From Pseudoalteromonas holothuriae (GTDB lineage: Bacteria > Pseudomonadota > Gammaproteobacteria > Enterobacterales > Alteromonadaceae), in assembly GCF_945859825.1 (NCBI RefSeq), contig NZ_CAMAPC010000002.1:248001-312000 (forward strand): DNA of 64,000 nt. Direction: 5' to 3'. Position 1 is the stretch's first letter, and every line of letters starts with the position of its first letter. A program made the position numbers and the translations under genes. The notes beneath the pieces are model-generated. The model saw nothing but the letters and a program-made list of their open reading frames with translations, did no database searches and was not told the DNA's origin. Shown piece after piece: positions 15,783 through 25,219 of the stretch.

Positions 15783-17114
15783 CTAGCGTTTAGCAACTAC
15801 CCAAGGTGAAATACTGTTCATCTTTTCAGTGGTTTCGGTATGTTCGCGAGAAGGTGTTGAGTCTTTAACAATACCAGCCCCGGCTTGTAGCCAGTAATTA
15901 TCACCATGGCTTAGCACGCTGCGCAGTACCAGCGCCGCATCCATTTCACCCTCGCTGTTTAGTTTGAAGATAGCCCCTGAATATAATCCCCGGTTGCTTA
16001 GTTCATGACTGCAAATTTGTGCAAAAGCAGGCGCTTTTGGTATGCCAGAAGCGGTTACTGCCGGAAACAAACTGGTAAAGGCATGCCACGCGTTATAATT
16101 GGGTTTTAACTGCCCACGTACTTTGGAGGCTAAGTGCTGTACTGAGCCACGTAGCTTACGTGTCATAAATTCATCGACATGTACGGTGGATGGCGTACAG
16201 ACTTGCTCCATTTCATCCATAGATAAGCGAACAGAAATAGCATGCTCATGCGTCTCTTTCGGGTCTTTAAGTAGCTCATCAAAAATAAGTTTGTCTTGCT
16301 CCATGTCACCTTCAAGCCTTCGAGTACCAGCAAGCGGCTGGGTTGTTAGCATACCGTGCTTGTCTAGCGCCATAACAATCTCAGGGCTAAAGCCAGTGGC
16401 TTTCCAGTTTTTTAACTGCATGGTAAATGAACGAGCAGGAGTATTGTTTTGTAGCCCATACAACCATGTGGCGGTTAAGTCAGGTGTAAAATGAAGCGGT
16501 ACTTTACGAGATAAAATAACTTTTTCTAACTCGTTATTGTTGATTGCAATTACTGACTTTCGTACTGCGTCACGATAGCGTGGGTCATCTGTCACAGTTA
16601 CAGGTTGGTAGTTGAGTGTACTTGCCAGAGTTACATTATTTAAAATCGCCTGTGCCTGCTTTTGCAGCGCATTATTGGTTGTTTTGATTTCGTAATGATT
16701 GTCTCGTAGTGTCACAGACAGTTCTGGTTCGCATAAAAAAAGCAGAGGCTCTTTCTCGTCAAGTTCACCGTGTTTGAGTAGCTCAGGGGTATGCAGTGCA
16801 TATGCAAATTCAAAACAAGCCCAACCGCATACTTGCCAGTTACCTTGCCATTGTTTTAATTGCTCATGTAGTGCTTGTGCTAAGTCTTGAGGAGCAACAC
16901 TGATGCTTTTAACTGTCTCGCCTATTTTCACTTCTATGTAATTTGCATATACAGTGATTGCTCGTTGAATACCACCTGCATACCAACATTCACCTTGGTT
17001 TTCGTAAACAAGGTAATCTGCAAATAAATTGCTATCTGCCAAAGCCGCAGCTTGGTTTAGCACTGATTGTTGTGTTGAGTTATTAGAATAATTAAGTTCA
17101 CTGTTGCTATTCAT
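15783..17114 (-). CDS. Salicylate synthase (MbtI/Irp9/YbtS type)
   Basis: About 443 residues of the chorismate-utilising (MST) family. The signature ATGFSPEIVM, QPLAGTRR, KETHEHAISVRLSMDEME, LRGSVQHLASKVRGQL, FPAVTASGIPK, GLYSGAIF and IQAGAGIV-type C-terminal block follow the salicylate synthases Irp9, YbtS and MbtI closely. These convert chorismate via isochorismate to salicylate and pyruvate in one protein. No separate pyruvate lyase gene is present, which agrees with this call over a plain isochorismate synthase. AGGAGG lies 11 bases before the ATG at 17114 and 5 before an in-frame TTG at 17120, so the start is uncertain by two codons. Its promoter shares the Fur-boxed intergenic region with the divergent NRPS operon. 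Confidence 0.88.
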   Translation of the reverse strand: MNSNSELNYSNNSTQQSVLNQAAALADSNLFADYLVYENQGECWYAGGIQRAITVYANYIEVKIGETVKSISVAPQDLAQALHEQLKQWQGNWQVCGWACFEFAYALHTPELLKHGELDEKEPLLFLCEPELSVTLRDNHYEIKTTNNALQKQAQAILNNVTLASTLNYQPVTVTDDPRYRDAVRKSVIAINNNELEKVILSRKVPLHFTPDLTATWLYGLQNNTPARSFTMQLKNWKATGFSPEIVMALDKHGMLTTQPLAGTRRLEGDMEQDKLIFDELLKDPKETHEHAISVRLSMDEMEQVCTPSTVHVDEFMTRKLRGSVQHLASKVRGQLKPNYNAWHAFTSLFPAVTASGIPKAPAFAQICSHELSNRGLYSGAIFKLNSEGEMDAALVLRSVLSHGDNYWLQAGAGIVKDSTPSREHTETTEKMNSISPWVVAKR

Positions 17115-17163
17115 ATTCAAAGAAACCTCCTTTTAGATATCTGAAACAATATGCTGTTAAGGC

Positions 17164-17208
17164 TTGAAATCATACATTAATTAAATGATAATGCAAATGA
17201 TTGTCATT
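17164..17208 (+). promoter_or_regulatory. Sigma-70 promoter overlapped by a Fur box
   Basis: TTGAAA (17164-17169), 17 bases, then GATAAT (17187-17192) makes a good promoter for the NRPS operon. The 19 bases 17187-17205 (GATAATGCAAATGATTGTC) match the classical Fur consensus at 15 of 19 positions and cover the -10 box, so iron-loaded Fur should block it. The same 110-base gap serves the divergent salicylate synthase gene, which may be co-repressed. Confidence 0.8.
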
Positions 17209-17227
17209 TGCTTAAAGGAAATTATTT

Positions 17228-20200
17228 ATGGATGCTGCTCTGAGACTTAAGTTGGCAAAACAGCTAGCTAAAGTGCGTGGGTTAAAGCAAAGCACTAAAG
17301 GAGGTAGCGAGTCTAATACGGTGCAATTGACTATTCCCGTTTTAAAAAACACAACATTGCAACCGAGCATTGTGTCTCATGCACAGGAGCGAATGTGGTT
17401 ATTACATCAATTAGACCCTACATCATCTGCATTCAATGTTTGCGTTTTATGGCATTTTGAAGGTGCTCTTGATAGCGGGGCAATACATAGCAGCTGCATA
17501 GAAATCACTAAAAGGCATAATATTTTCAGAACGATATATAGGGCTGATGCAACTGATGGTGCACAACAGCAGGTTTTAGATAGGCTTGAACCGCAATGGG
17601 ATTATATTGACTTGAGTGGCTTGCCAGCAGAAGAGCAACAACAAAAGCTTCACAATTTAGCTCAAGCGCTTAGTACACAAGCATTTGACTTAGCCTGCTT
17701 GAGTACTTTAAAGCTTACATTAGTAAAGCAATCTCAAACACAACATACATTAATTATGGTCGGACAACATATTGTTTGGGATGGTCCATCGTTTGGCATT
17801 TTTGCGCAAGAACTTGGCTATTTTTATAATCAGCTAGTACAAGGGAAAGAGGAACAGCGTGAGCCTTTGCCCATCCAGTATGGTGATTTTGCAAGGTGGC
17901 ATAGAGCAAAGTGGCAATCAGATTATGATACCAAACAGCAACATTTAGACTATTGGCGCAGTGTATTAACACCACTGCCAGAGCCAATAGACTTTCCCAC
18001 CGACTTACCTCGAACTGGCAATGAAAATGAGGGCGGAGGGTGGCTAACAGCAAACCTAACACAGCAGGCGACTCAAAACCTGCAGGTATTTGCTGCTGAG
18101 CTAAAAGTCACTGCATTCGAGGTGGTTGTGGCTGTGATTGCTATATTTATGACTCGACTATCGCGCAGTTCAGAAGTGACCATTGGCACAGTCGCTTCAT
18201 TGCGTAACTTACCAGAGCAAGAGTCGTTAATTGGTAATTTTGGTAATGTTGTACCACTGCGTATACCCGTTGACAGTACTCTAGAGTTTGCCACTTTTGT
18301 TAGTGCAACCGCTGCGCGTTGTCGACAAAGTTTTTCACATGCCGATATGCCATTTGAGATACTACTCAATGAATTAAAAGTGCCGCGAGGTCATAAGCAA
18401 AGTCCACTGTTAGATACTATGTTGACCTTTTTAAGTCGTGGTATGGCAGCGCCTGATATGTCAGGGGTTGATGTATCTTGGCAAAAACACTTTAATGGCA
18501 CAACGCAAACAGACCTTTCATTTGATGCATTGCTGATAAATGGGCAACTACAATTTCAAGCAACATGGCGCACATCGCTATATCACACTAAAACTATAAA
18601 AAGTCATTTACAGCGCTTGTTGGCTTTAATTGAGCAATGTGTTAGCGAACCTCGCAAAGTGCTTGCGCATCATTCGATATGTAATTTAGCCGATCGCCAG
18701 CAGCTTGTATGGGGCGACAGAGGTGACGCGCAAGATAACGCACAGCAGACATTAGTGGATGTTTTTGAGCAAACAGTGTTAAAAAATAAAGATGAAACTG
18801 CTTGTGAATTGCGCTCAATTAATGCTCATCTCCCCAGCTCTGCGCTGACCTTTGCGCAGTTAAATGCGCAGGCTAATATCATTGCTCGTTGGTTAATTTT
18901 ACAAAATGTCGGTCCTGAAGATAGTGTTGCCATTAGTTTGGGCAGAACCGTTGATTGGTTTATAGCTATGTTGGGGGTGCTCAAATCGGGAGCGGCATTT
19001 TTACCTATTGACCCCGCTTATCCTCAGGAATATAGAGCTCGGGTTGTATCACTTGCACAACCTAAAGTTGTCATTTGTGGACAAGCAGATAAGTTTGATG
19101 CCGGCGGCAAGCTTGAAATTACACTGGCGTCAATTAAGTGTATTGAACATGCCATGCAGGCAACATCCAATGCAGCAGATGATGTTTTACAATCAGATAG
19201 AGTGCGCCCGTTAGGTGTTAAGAATATTGCTTGCTTAATATTTACCTCTGGCTCAACTGGCTTGCCCAAAGGGGTTATGGTGCCTCATTCGAGTTTGGTT
19301 AACTTGTTTAACAGCCATAAGCGAGATTTATATAAGCCAACTTGTTTAACTACCAACAAAACACAGCTGAGTGTGGGCCATGCATGGTCGTTTGCATTTG
19401 ATGCTGCTTGGCAACCCACATTATGGCTGTTTGCAGGGCACAAAGTGTGCTTGTTTGATGCTCAAACGATGCAAGATCCGTTAGCACTAGCAGAGTCAAT
19501 TATTAGCCAAAAATTGGACTTTATTGAGCTAACTCCCAGCTTGCTAGAAGAAGTACTTCCTTGGTTACGCTCTGGTTTTGATTCTGCAAGTGGGCAAGCG
19601 TTATTACCGCATGTACCGGCAGTATTAGGGTTTGGTGGTGAGTCGGTTAAAAGCTCATTATGGCAACAGCTTGCCATGCTTGATAATACCTTGGCTGTGA
19701 ATTTATATGGTCCTACTGAAGCAACGGTTGACACTATGATTGGCTTCGTTGAGCAAAACACCAAGCCAAATATTGGTGTGCCTGTATCGGGCGCTAAAGT
19801 GTACGTTCTTGATGAGTGTATGCAATTATCACCAATAGGCATTGCGGGTGAATTAGCTGTTTCTGGCTCAGGGTTGGCGCGAGGATATTTAAATCGGGGT
19901 GACTTAACGGCAGAGAAATTTATTGCCAACCCATTCTCATCTCAACACGAACGCCTTTATTTAACGGGGGATAGAGTGCGTTGGAATGATGCCGGCAAGC
20001 TTGAGTTCCTAGGTCGCATTGATGAGCAAGTTAAAATTCGTGGCTTTAGGGTTGAACCATTAGAAGTGGAGTCAAATATAGAGCAGCTTATCAAAAGCCC
20101 ATGTGCGGTTATTGCTAACGAGATGTCTACTGGTACTCACCTTATTTGTTTTGTAGAAACAGCAAGCGCACATGTAATTGATGAAGCCAGTACCATTGCG

Positions 20201-23200
20201 ACCTATAAGCAACTATGTGAGCAAGCGTTACCTTCGCACCTTATACCAAAATATTTTGTATTGGCAACTAACTTGCCTAAGTTACCAAGCGGTAAAATTG
20301 CCCGTAAACAACTTGAAGTACCTAAAAACATTGAAAAAACCACTATAAAAAAACCAACTACTGAGCTTGAAATCACTTTATGTCAGCTATTTTGTGACGT
20401 TTTGGGACTAGAGAACATCGGTGTTGAGCAGGGCTTTTTTGACTGTGGTGGAGATAGTATTTCAGTGATTAAATTAGTGAGCCGAGCGCGTAATAAGGGC
20501 ATATATTTATCACCAAAATTGGTATTCGATGCAAATACAGTTGCCAAAATAGCCATGGCGTTAGCGGGCAGAGGGTTAACAGGTAAGACTGAAGCGGTTA
20601 AGCATGATGATGTGTTGGGCGAGGTTTTCAGTACTCCTTTAATGCGCAAGTATTTATCAACTCAAATACCTTTACAACGATTTGCGCAATTAGTGTCAGT
20701 CACGGTCCCAAGTGGGGTGTCGGTTGTCATGCTGAATAAATTGCTCAATCATTTAGTAGCGCACCATAGTATGTTGCGTGCGACATTGGTTTACCCGCAA
20801 AATGATACAATACCGTACTTAGAAATCACTCAACCACCGCAGTTTAAAACGTACTGTAATGCGCTGTATCAACAAGCTGACCAAGGGCAGTATCAGTTAA
20901 TAGATAGGGTCGACAGCGATGATACATTAGCGCAGTATTGCAACGCGCAGCAGCTCGCACGAGCGCTATGCAACCAGCTATCTCCAGAGCATGGCACCAT
21001 GCTATCTAGTTTTTTAATTGAGTCAAAAGGTACTAAGCACAAGTGTGTGTGGATAGCCGTTAATCATCTGGTGGTTGATACTGGCTCTTGGTTTGTGCTG
21101 ATAGAAGATTTGGCAACCTTGTTTGAACAGCTAAGTAATACACAGGCGTTGCAACTTGAGCCAACCGCGACAGCGTGGCCGACATGGTCTAAATCACTGC
21201 CTAATGTGGGTTTGACGCAACAAATCTATCAGCCGCACAAAGTAAGTACCTTGGCCAATACCGACACAATCAGCTGGCATATTCCACTGTATAACAAAGG
21301 TTGCCCAGTGCGTCACATTGCACAACAAAATCATCTTCCTTTAGCAAGTGTGTTGCCTGCACTTGTAATGATGGCATTACAAAATGCACAAGCAATGACG
21401 GCTGATGACGATTATACATTGATATTAGAGAGACACGGACGAGAGGCTATTAATGCCAAGCAAGACTTGTCACGTACTGTTGGCTGGTTTGCCAAAGAGA
21501 CTTTTGTCCCTATATCGGTTTCACCTTGTTTTGATAAAACAACACGTCAGCAAGTGATGAGACAACTTATCGCACATGTGAGTTCAGTCATAGCCCATGA
21601 TGTATCGCTGTTAGAGCAAACAACAGTCAAGTCTGAACAAATAGCAAATATGACGTCGCTCCGAGTGGGGTTTAACTACCTAGGTGATGTGTTAGAAGGC
21701 AGTAGTGATGATATGTGGCGCGTCAGCCCTTTATTAGATCAAATTAAAAGTGCTTCGGGCGAGCATTGGCCTATTTTGAATGATATAGACTTTAGTGCTT
21801 ATTATGCTCAAAAAGAGGGGGGTAAATCTTTATGCCTAACCGCAATATTCACTGATAGCTTGACCAACACTGACAAGCTATCAGATTTTTACACTTCTCT
21901 TATGGCGCTTGTCAGCTTGCTTGATGAGCGCAGCCACAATGATAATAATCAAGCGATTATTGCAAGTTCGCAAAGCATGCCGGTAACGCCATTACAAAAA
22001 ACTATGTTGCAGCAAATATCAACGCATAGCGATCCGTGGACATCATTTATTACCTTGTCTTTAAGTGCTGAGCAAGCACCGTGGCTTAATGAGCAGTATT
22101 TAAAAACTAATGCAAGGCAGTTATTAACACAATTTGATGTATTAACAACGAGTTACAATAAAAAAACCTACCTGTGTCAGTTTCATCAAGGACTAGTGCC
22201 TGATTGGCAGAGTGTCGATTTACGAGATTTTGAGTCAAGTGATGTTATGCACGAAGCTCAACGGAATGTCAGTCAATGGCAACAATTTCAATTCGATTTA
22301 ACTAACCCACCATTATTGAGATTTTTATGTCTGCAAGTGAGTGATAATGCTTGGCAGGTAAGTGTGCATTGCCATCATCTATTACTTGATGGTTGGTCGT
22401 TACCGAAGTTGTTGAGTTGTTGGCTAGCACCCACGAAGCAGCTGCCGGCTATAGCCCAAAATGCAACTTGGCATGCATACCTAGATTGGTTAACTAAACA
22501 AGATTTTACTCAGAGCTGGAAATATTGGCTCAAGCAATTCAAAGGGTTAAAGCGTGCGAGCTTGATTGCACCGCAACGACTGCATTCTAGCATCACAGTA
22601 GATATATCGAAAACGCTTGAGGGTGAGTTTAGTGAGCGACTGAATATTGCGGCGCATCAAGCAAAGGTGTCATTTGCGACATTGCTGCAACTTGCGTGGG
22701 CTCACACAGTGTCTGAGGTAGTCTCATACTCGGATGTCACATTTGGCTTATTTGACTCTGGCCGGGCAACTCATTTTGATGGTATCGAAACTTTGACGGG
22801 CTTGGTGACACAGTGTGTACCACTACGACTGGATGTAGAACAACCGTTGAACAGCGCTTTGGCACAAATCGAATCATCTCGCTATGACTGGCAATCTCTG
22901 CTGCCGCTGGATATGGAGGTCATTTGTTCTCAGGCCGGTTTTGCACCTGTATTTGATACTTTATTGGTGGTTGAAAATGCCTTAGATGCCCAGCGAGAGC
23001 ATGCTGAAGAACATGAATTGACACAGAACGAATACGTCAATTATGGCTTGGCAGGTGTGGATGATATTCAATGGCAAGATTCGGTGGGCTATGCCTGTGC
23101 CTTATTTGTCTATCCGCACAAACAAATCAAGCTGCGATTGAGTTTTGATGCCAGAGCGGTCACTGAGCATCGCGCTGAGCAAATGGTTGATTGCTTTGTA

Positions 23201-23302
23201 ACAAAGCTGACTGCAATCGAAGCAAGTATTGCTAATGGTTCAGCGAATAAAAATCATACAGATACTATTTCAATTAATGTTACGGAGTCTATTAATGAGT
23301 AA
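17228..23302 (+). CDS. Siderophore nonribosomal peptide synthetase, C-A-T-E-C
   Basis: A 2024-residue NRPS. C domain at about 45-470 with QHIVWDG near 180 (the catalytic second His kept, the first replaced by Gln). Adenylation domain about 495-1030 with FTSGSTGLPKG near 672 and NLYGPTEATVD. Carrier domain with GGDSIS near 1075. Epimerisation domain about 1130-1570 with NHLVVDTGSW, HGREAINAKQDLSRTVGWFA and FNYLGDV. Second C domain about 1590-2000 with HHLLLDGWS near 1714. There is no second carrier domain and no thioesterase, so the last C domain probably releases the chain onto a free amine. The A-domain pocket (FAFDAAWQPTLW, IELTPS, VLGFGGE) matches no code I can name; hydroxyornithine is inferred from the neighbouring monooxygenase. 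The start follows AAAGGAAA. It is the first gene of the operon. Confidence 0.9.
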   Translation: MDAALRLKLAKQLAKVRGLKQSTKGGSESNTVQLTIPVLKNTTLQPSIVSHAQERMWLLHQLDPTSSAFNVCVLWHFEGALDSGAIHSSCIEITKRHNIFRTIYRADATDGAQQQVLDRLEPQWDYIDLSGLPAEEQQQKLHNLAQALSTQAFDLACLSTLKLTLVKQSQTQHTLIMVGQHIVWDGPSFGIFAQELGYFYNQLVQGKEEQREPLPIQYGDFARWHRAKWQSDYDTKQQHLDYWRSVLTPLPEPIDFPTDLPRTGNENEGGGWLTANLTQQATQNLQVFAAELKVTAFEVVVAVIAIFMTRLSRSSEVTIGTVASLRNLPEQESLIGNFGNVVPLRIPVDSTLEFATFVSATAARCRQSFSHADMPFEILLNELKVPRGHKQSPLLDTMLTFLSRGMAAPDMSGVDVSWQKHFNGTTQTDLSFDALLINGQLQFQATWRTSLYHTKTIKSHLQRLLALIEQCVSEPRKVLAHHSICNLADRQQLVWGDRGDAQDNAQQTLVDVFEQTVLKNKDETACELRSINAHLPSSALTFAQLNAQANIIARWLILQNVGPEDSVAISLGRTVDWFIAMLGVLKSGAAFLPIDPAYPQEYRARVVSLAQPKVVICGQADKFDAGGKLEITLASIKCIEHAMQATSNAADDVLQSDRVRPLGVKNIACLIFTSGSTGLPKGVMVPHSSLVNLFNSHKRDLYKPTCLTTNKTQLSVGHAWSFAFDAAWQPTLWLFAGHKVCLFDAQTMQDPLALAESIISQKLDFIELTPSLLEEVLPWLRSGFDSASGQALLPHVPAVLGFGGESVKSSLWQQLAMLDNTLAVNLYGPTEATVDTMIGFVEQNTKPNIGVPVSGAKVYVLDECMQLSPIGIAGELAVSGSGLARGYLNRGDLTAEKFIANPFSSQHERLYLTGDRVRWNDAGKLEFLGRIDEQVKIRGFRVEPLEVESNIEQLIKSPCAVIANEMSTGTHLICFVETASAHVIDEASTIATYKQLCEQALPSHLIPKYFVLATNLPKLPSGKIARKQLEVPKNIEKTTIKKPTTELEITLCQLFCDVLGLENIGVEQGFFDCGGDSISVIKLVSRARNKGIYLSPKLVFDANTVAKIAMALAGRGLTGKTEAVKHDDVLGEVFSTPLMRKYLSTQIPLQRFAQLVSVTVPSGVSVVMLNKLLNHLVAHHSMLRATLVYPQNDTIPYLEITQPPQFKTYCNALYQQADQGQYQLIDRVDSDDTLAQYCNAQQLARALCNQLSPEHGTMLSSFLIESKGTKHKCVWIAVNHLVVDTGSWFVLIEDLATLFEQLSNTQALQLEPTATAWPTWSKSLPNVGLTQQIYQPHKVSTLANTDTISWHIPLYNKGCPVRHIAQQNHLPLASVLPALVMMALQNAQAMTADDDYTLILERHGREAINAKQDLSRTVGWFAKETFVPISVSPCFDKTTRQQVMRQLIAHVSSVIAHDVSLLEQTTVKSEQIANMTSLRVGFNYLGDVLEGSSDDMWRVSPLLDQIKSASGEHWPILNDIDFSAYYAQKEGGKSLCLTAIFTDSLTNTDKLSDFYTSLMALVSLLDERSHNDNNQAIIASSQSMPVTPLQKTMLQQISTHSDPWTSFITLSLSAEQAPWLNEQYLKTNARQLLTQFDVLTTSYNKKTYLCQFHQGLVPDWQSVDLRDFESSDVMHEAQRNVSQWQQFQFDLTNPPLLRFLCLQVSDNAWQVSVHCHHLLLDGWSLPKLLSCWLAPTKQLPAIAQNATWHAYLDWLTKQDFTQSWKYWLKQFKGLKRASLIAPQRLHSSITVDISKTLEGEFSERLNIAAHQAKVSFATLLQLAWAHTVSEVVSYSDVTFGLFDSGRATHFDGIETLTGLVTQCVPLRLDVEQPLNSALAQIESSRYDWQSLLPLDMEVICSQAGFAPVFDTLLVVENALDAQREHAEEHELTQNEYVNYGLAGVDDIQWQDSVGYACALFVYPHKQIKLRLSFDARAVTEHRAEQMVDCFVTKLTAIEASIANGSANKNHTDTISINVTESINE

Positions 23303-23507
23303 CAACATTTTCGACAACGAGCACATTTCATTTTTGGTTTTAAGCAATGATGAAAAGCAGTATTCACTTTGGCCAGAATCTTGTGCTATCCCTGATGGTT
23401 GGCAAGTCGCATTTGGCCCTCATCAACGAGATGAATGCCTGCAATGGGTCAATGTTCACTGGTGTGACTTACGCCCAAAATCACTGCAAGTGCAGGAGTT
23501 AAGTTAA
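23295..23507 (+). CDS. MbtH-like protein
   Basis: A 70-residue protein starting MSNNIFDNEHISFLVL, with YSLWPESCAIPDGWQVAFGP and CLQWVNVHWCDLRPKSL, the invariant tryptophans and prolines of MbtH. Such proteins bind adenylation domains and are needed for solubility or activity of many NRPS adenylation domains. The ATG at 23295 overlaps the last eight bases of the NRPS gene (ATGAGTAA), which implies translational coupling; longer in-frame extension upstream is just the NRPS gene in another frame. The next gene starts four bases after its stop. It could serve either the large NRPS or the free-standing threonine domain. Confidence 0.92.
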   Translation: MSNNIFDNEHISFLVLSNDEKQYSLWPESCAIPDGWQVAFGPHQRDECLQWVNVHWCDLRPKSLQVQELS

Positions 23508-23510
23508 CCG

Positions 23511-25178
23511 ATGAAGCAATTAAAAGGAGATTTTGACAGTATAGCGTCGTTGTTTACTCGATTTGCTAGGCATGTTGAATTACAGCCAAATAATGTTGCA
23601 GTAAGCGATGAACATACGACGTTAACCTACTCAGAGTTAGCACAGCGTGCGACGCTTAAAGCGAATAACCTTAGGTTACGAGGTGTTAAACCTGGCGATA
23701 ATGTTGGTATTTTATTAAATCGCTCGGTACAACAAGTCGTATCGGTTATTGCTATCTTGCAGCTTGGTGCTTGTTATGTACCGATTGACCCAGATTATCC
23801 AAGTGAGCGAGTCAATTGGATTTTAGATACGGCACAGCCCAGTGCGATTATTACTACCCAAGATATTGCAACACGATTTGCATTATATGACATGGGTCAT
23901 GATAAGCGACATTTACACTTAGTATCTGCTGAACATATTGATACCGAGCTGCAGCTGCAAAGTGATGTGTCTATTGAGCCTGTAAGACCTAATTGCCCTG
24001 CTTATATTATTTTTACCTCAGGCTCTACTGGCAAACCAAAAGGGGTTGCTGTGGGGCATGAGCAGGTATTAGCGCTACTTGACAGTGCCTTGGCAAAAAT
24101 GGATGCGAGGGCTGGTGATGTATGGACCTTATTTCATTCTTTGGCGTTTGATTTTTCAGTATGGGAACTGTGGGGCGCTCTGAGTACGGGAGCAAGGCTT
24201 GAGATTGTACCGAAGAGTATTGCGTGGTCAGCATCAGCATTTTCAGACTTTTTAATAGATAAAGGTATTACGATACTCAATCAAACGCCCTCAGCATTTT
24301 ATGGCTTAATAGATGTGCAAGGCAGTCTTGATAACACCGCCGAACCTTTGCCATTGCGGTACGTGATATTCGGTGGTGAGGCATTAAATTTAGATAGGCT
24401 CAAAAGTTGGTGGGCGAAGTATCCTAAAGGGCAACCTGAGCTTGTTAATATGTATGGTATCACTGAGACCACAGTGCATGTTACATGGTTAACTTTGCAT
24501 GAAAATATGGACGCTTTGCAAAGCCCAATTGGCATTGGCTTAGAAAGTTTAGAGGTTATCTTGCTCAATGACAATCTTGAGCAAGTTCAAGAAGGAGAAG
24601 TTGGTGAGATTTACGTTGCGGGTGAACAATTAGCATATGGTTATCTTGGGCGCGCAGATTTAACAGCAACGCGGTTTGTGGCAAGCCCTTTCCACCATGG
24701 AAAACGATTGTATCGTTCGGGTGACTTGGCTATGCGACAAGGCAGTAATTTGTATTACTTTGGCCGAGCAGATAGGCAGCTAAAAATACGCGGTTTTCGT
24801 ATTGAACCTGCAGAAATAGAAGCGGTTTTAATATCGCACAAAAGCGTTGCAGATGCGTTTGTCATTCCCACACCTGCGAATAAAAATGGTTTAGTCGAAG
24901 GCTTACTGGCAGTACTGACAACCAAAGAGACTGATATTTCAAGTCAAGCACTCAAGGCACAGCTCAAAAGCCATATTGCTGAGCAACTGCCTGCCCATTA
25001 TCTGCCTACCGACTTTTTATTTGTTAGTGAATTGCCGTTGACAATAAACGGTAAGTTAGATATCGCGTTACTTCACAAAAAGTGGTTATCAACACAAAAC
25101 ATGCACGGCACCAAGCTACAGCAGAGAATGCAGTTACTTAATGCTAGAAAACAACAATTGAACAATGCCGATGTTTAA
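23511..25178 (+). CDS. Free-standing threonine adenylation protein (NRPS A domain)
   Basis: A 555-residue stand-alone A domain. Core motifs are FTSGSTGKPKG near 168, FDFSVWELWGAL near 213, LNQTPSAF, VIFGGEAL, NMYGITETTVHVT near 313 and the C-terminal NGKLD lysine. Reading the eight variable pocket residues by alignment to GrsA gives D-F-W-N-I-G-M-V-H plus the fixed lysine, the established threonine code. It should activate L-threonine as the adenylate and load a carrier protein in trans, most likely the C-terminal carrier of the next protein, since it has no carrier of its own. The last 45 residues form a charged helical tail. It is in the operon between mbtH and the Cy gene. Confidence 0.92.
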   Translation: MKQLKGDFDSIASLFTRFARHVELQPNNVAVSDEHTTLTYSELAQRATLKANNLRLRGVKPGDNVGILLNRSVQQVVSVIAILQLGACYVPIDPDYPSERVNWILDTAQPSAIITTQDIATRFALYDMGHDKRHLHLVSAEHIDTELQLQSDVSIEPVRPNCPAYIIFTSGSTGKPKGVAVGHEQVLALLDSALAKMDARAGDVWTLFHSLAFDFSVWELWGALSTGARLEIVPKSIAWSASAFSDFLIDKGITILNQTPSAFYGLIDVQGSLDNTAEPLPLRYVIFGGEALNLDRLKSWWAKYPKGQPELVNMYGITETTVHVTWLTLHENMDALQSPIGIGLESLEVILLNDNLEQVQEGEVGEIYVAGEQLAYGYLGRADLTATRFVASPFHHGKRLYRSGDLAMRQGSNLYYFGRADRQLKIRGFRIEPAEIEAVLISHKSVADAFVIPTPANKNGLVEGLLAVLTTKETDISSQALKAQLKSHIAEQLPAHYLPTDFLFVSELPLTINGKLDIALLHKKWLSTQNMHGTKLQQRMQLLNARKQQLNNADV

Positions 25179-25219
25179 ACACAGCGGTACACCATTATTC
25201 ACCAAGGAAAGAAATAAAG

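Noticed and set aside
16099..16494. Plus-strand open frames inside the salicylate synthase gene
   Set aside because: Cys/Ser-rich shadow frames with no start signals; the minus-strand gene has clear family motifs.
15783..17114. Plain isochorismate synthase (EntC type)
   Set aside because: The motif order and absence of a lyase partner fit salicylate synthase better.
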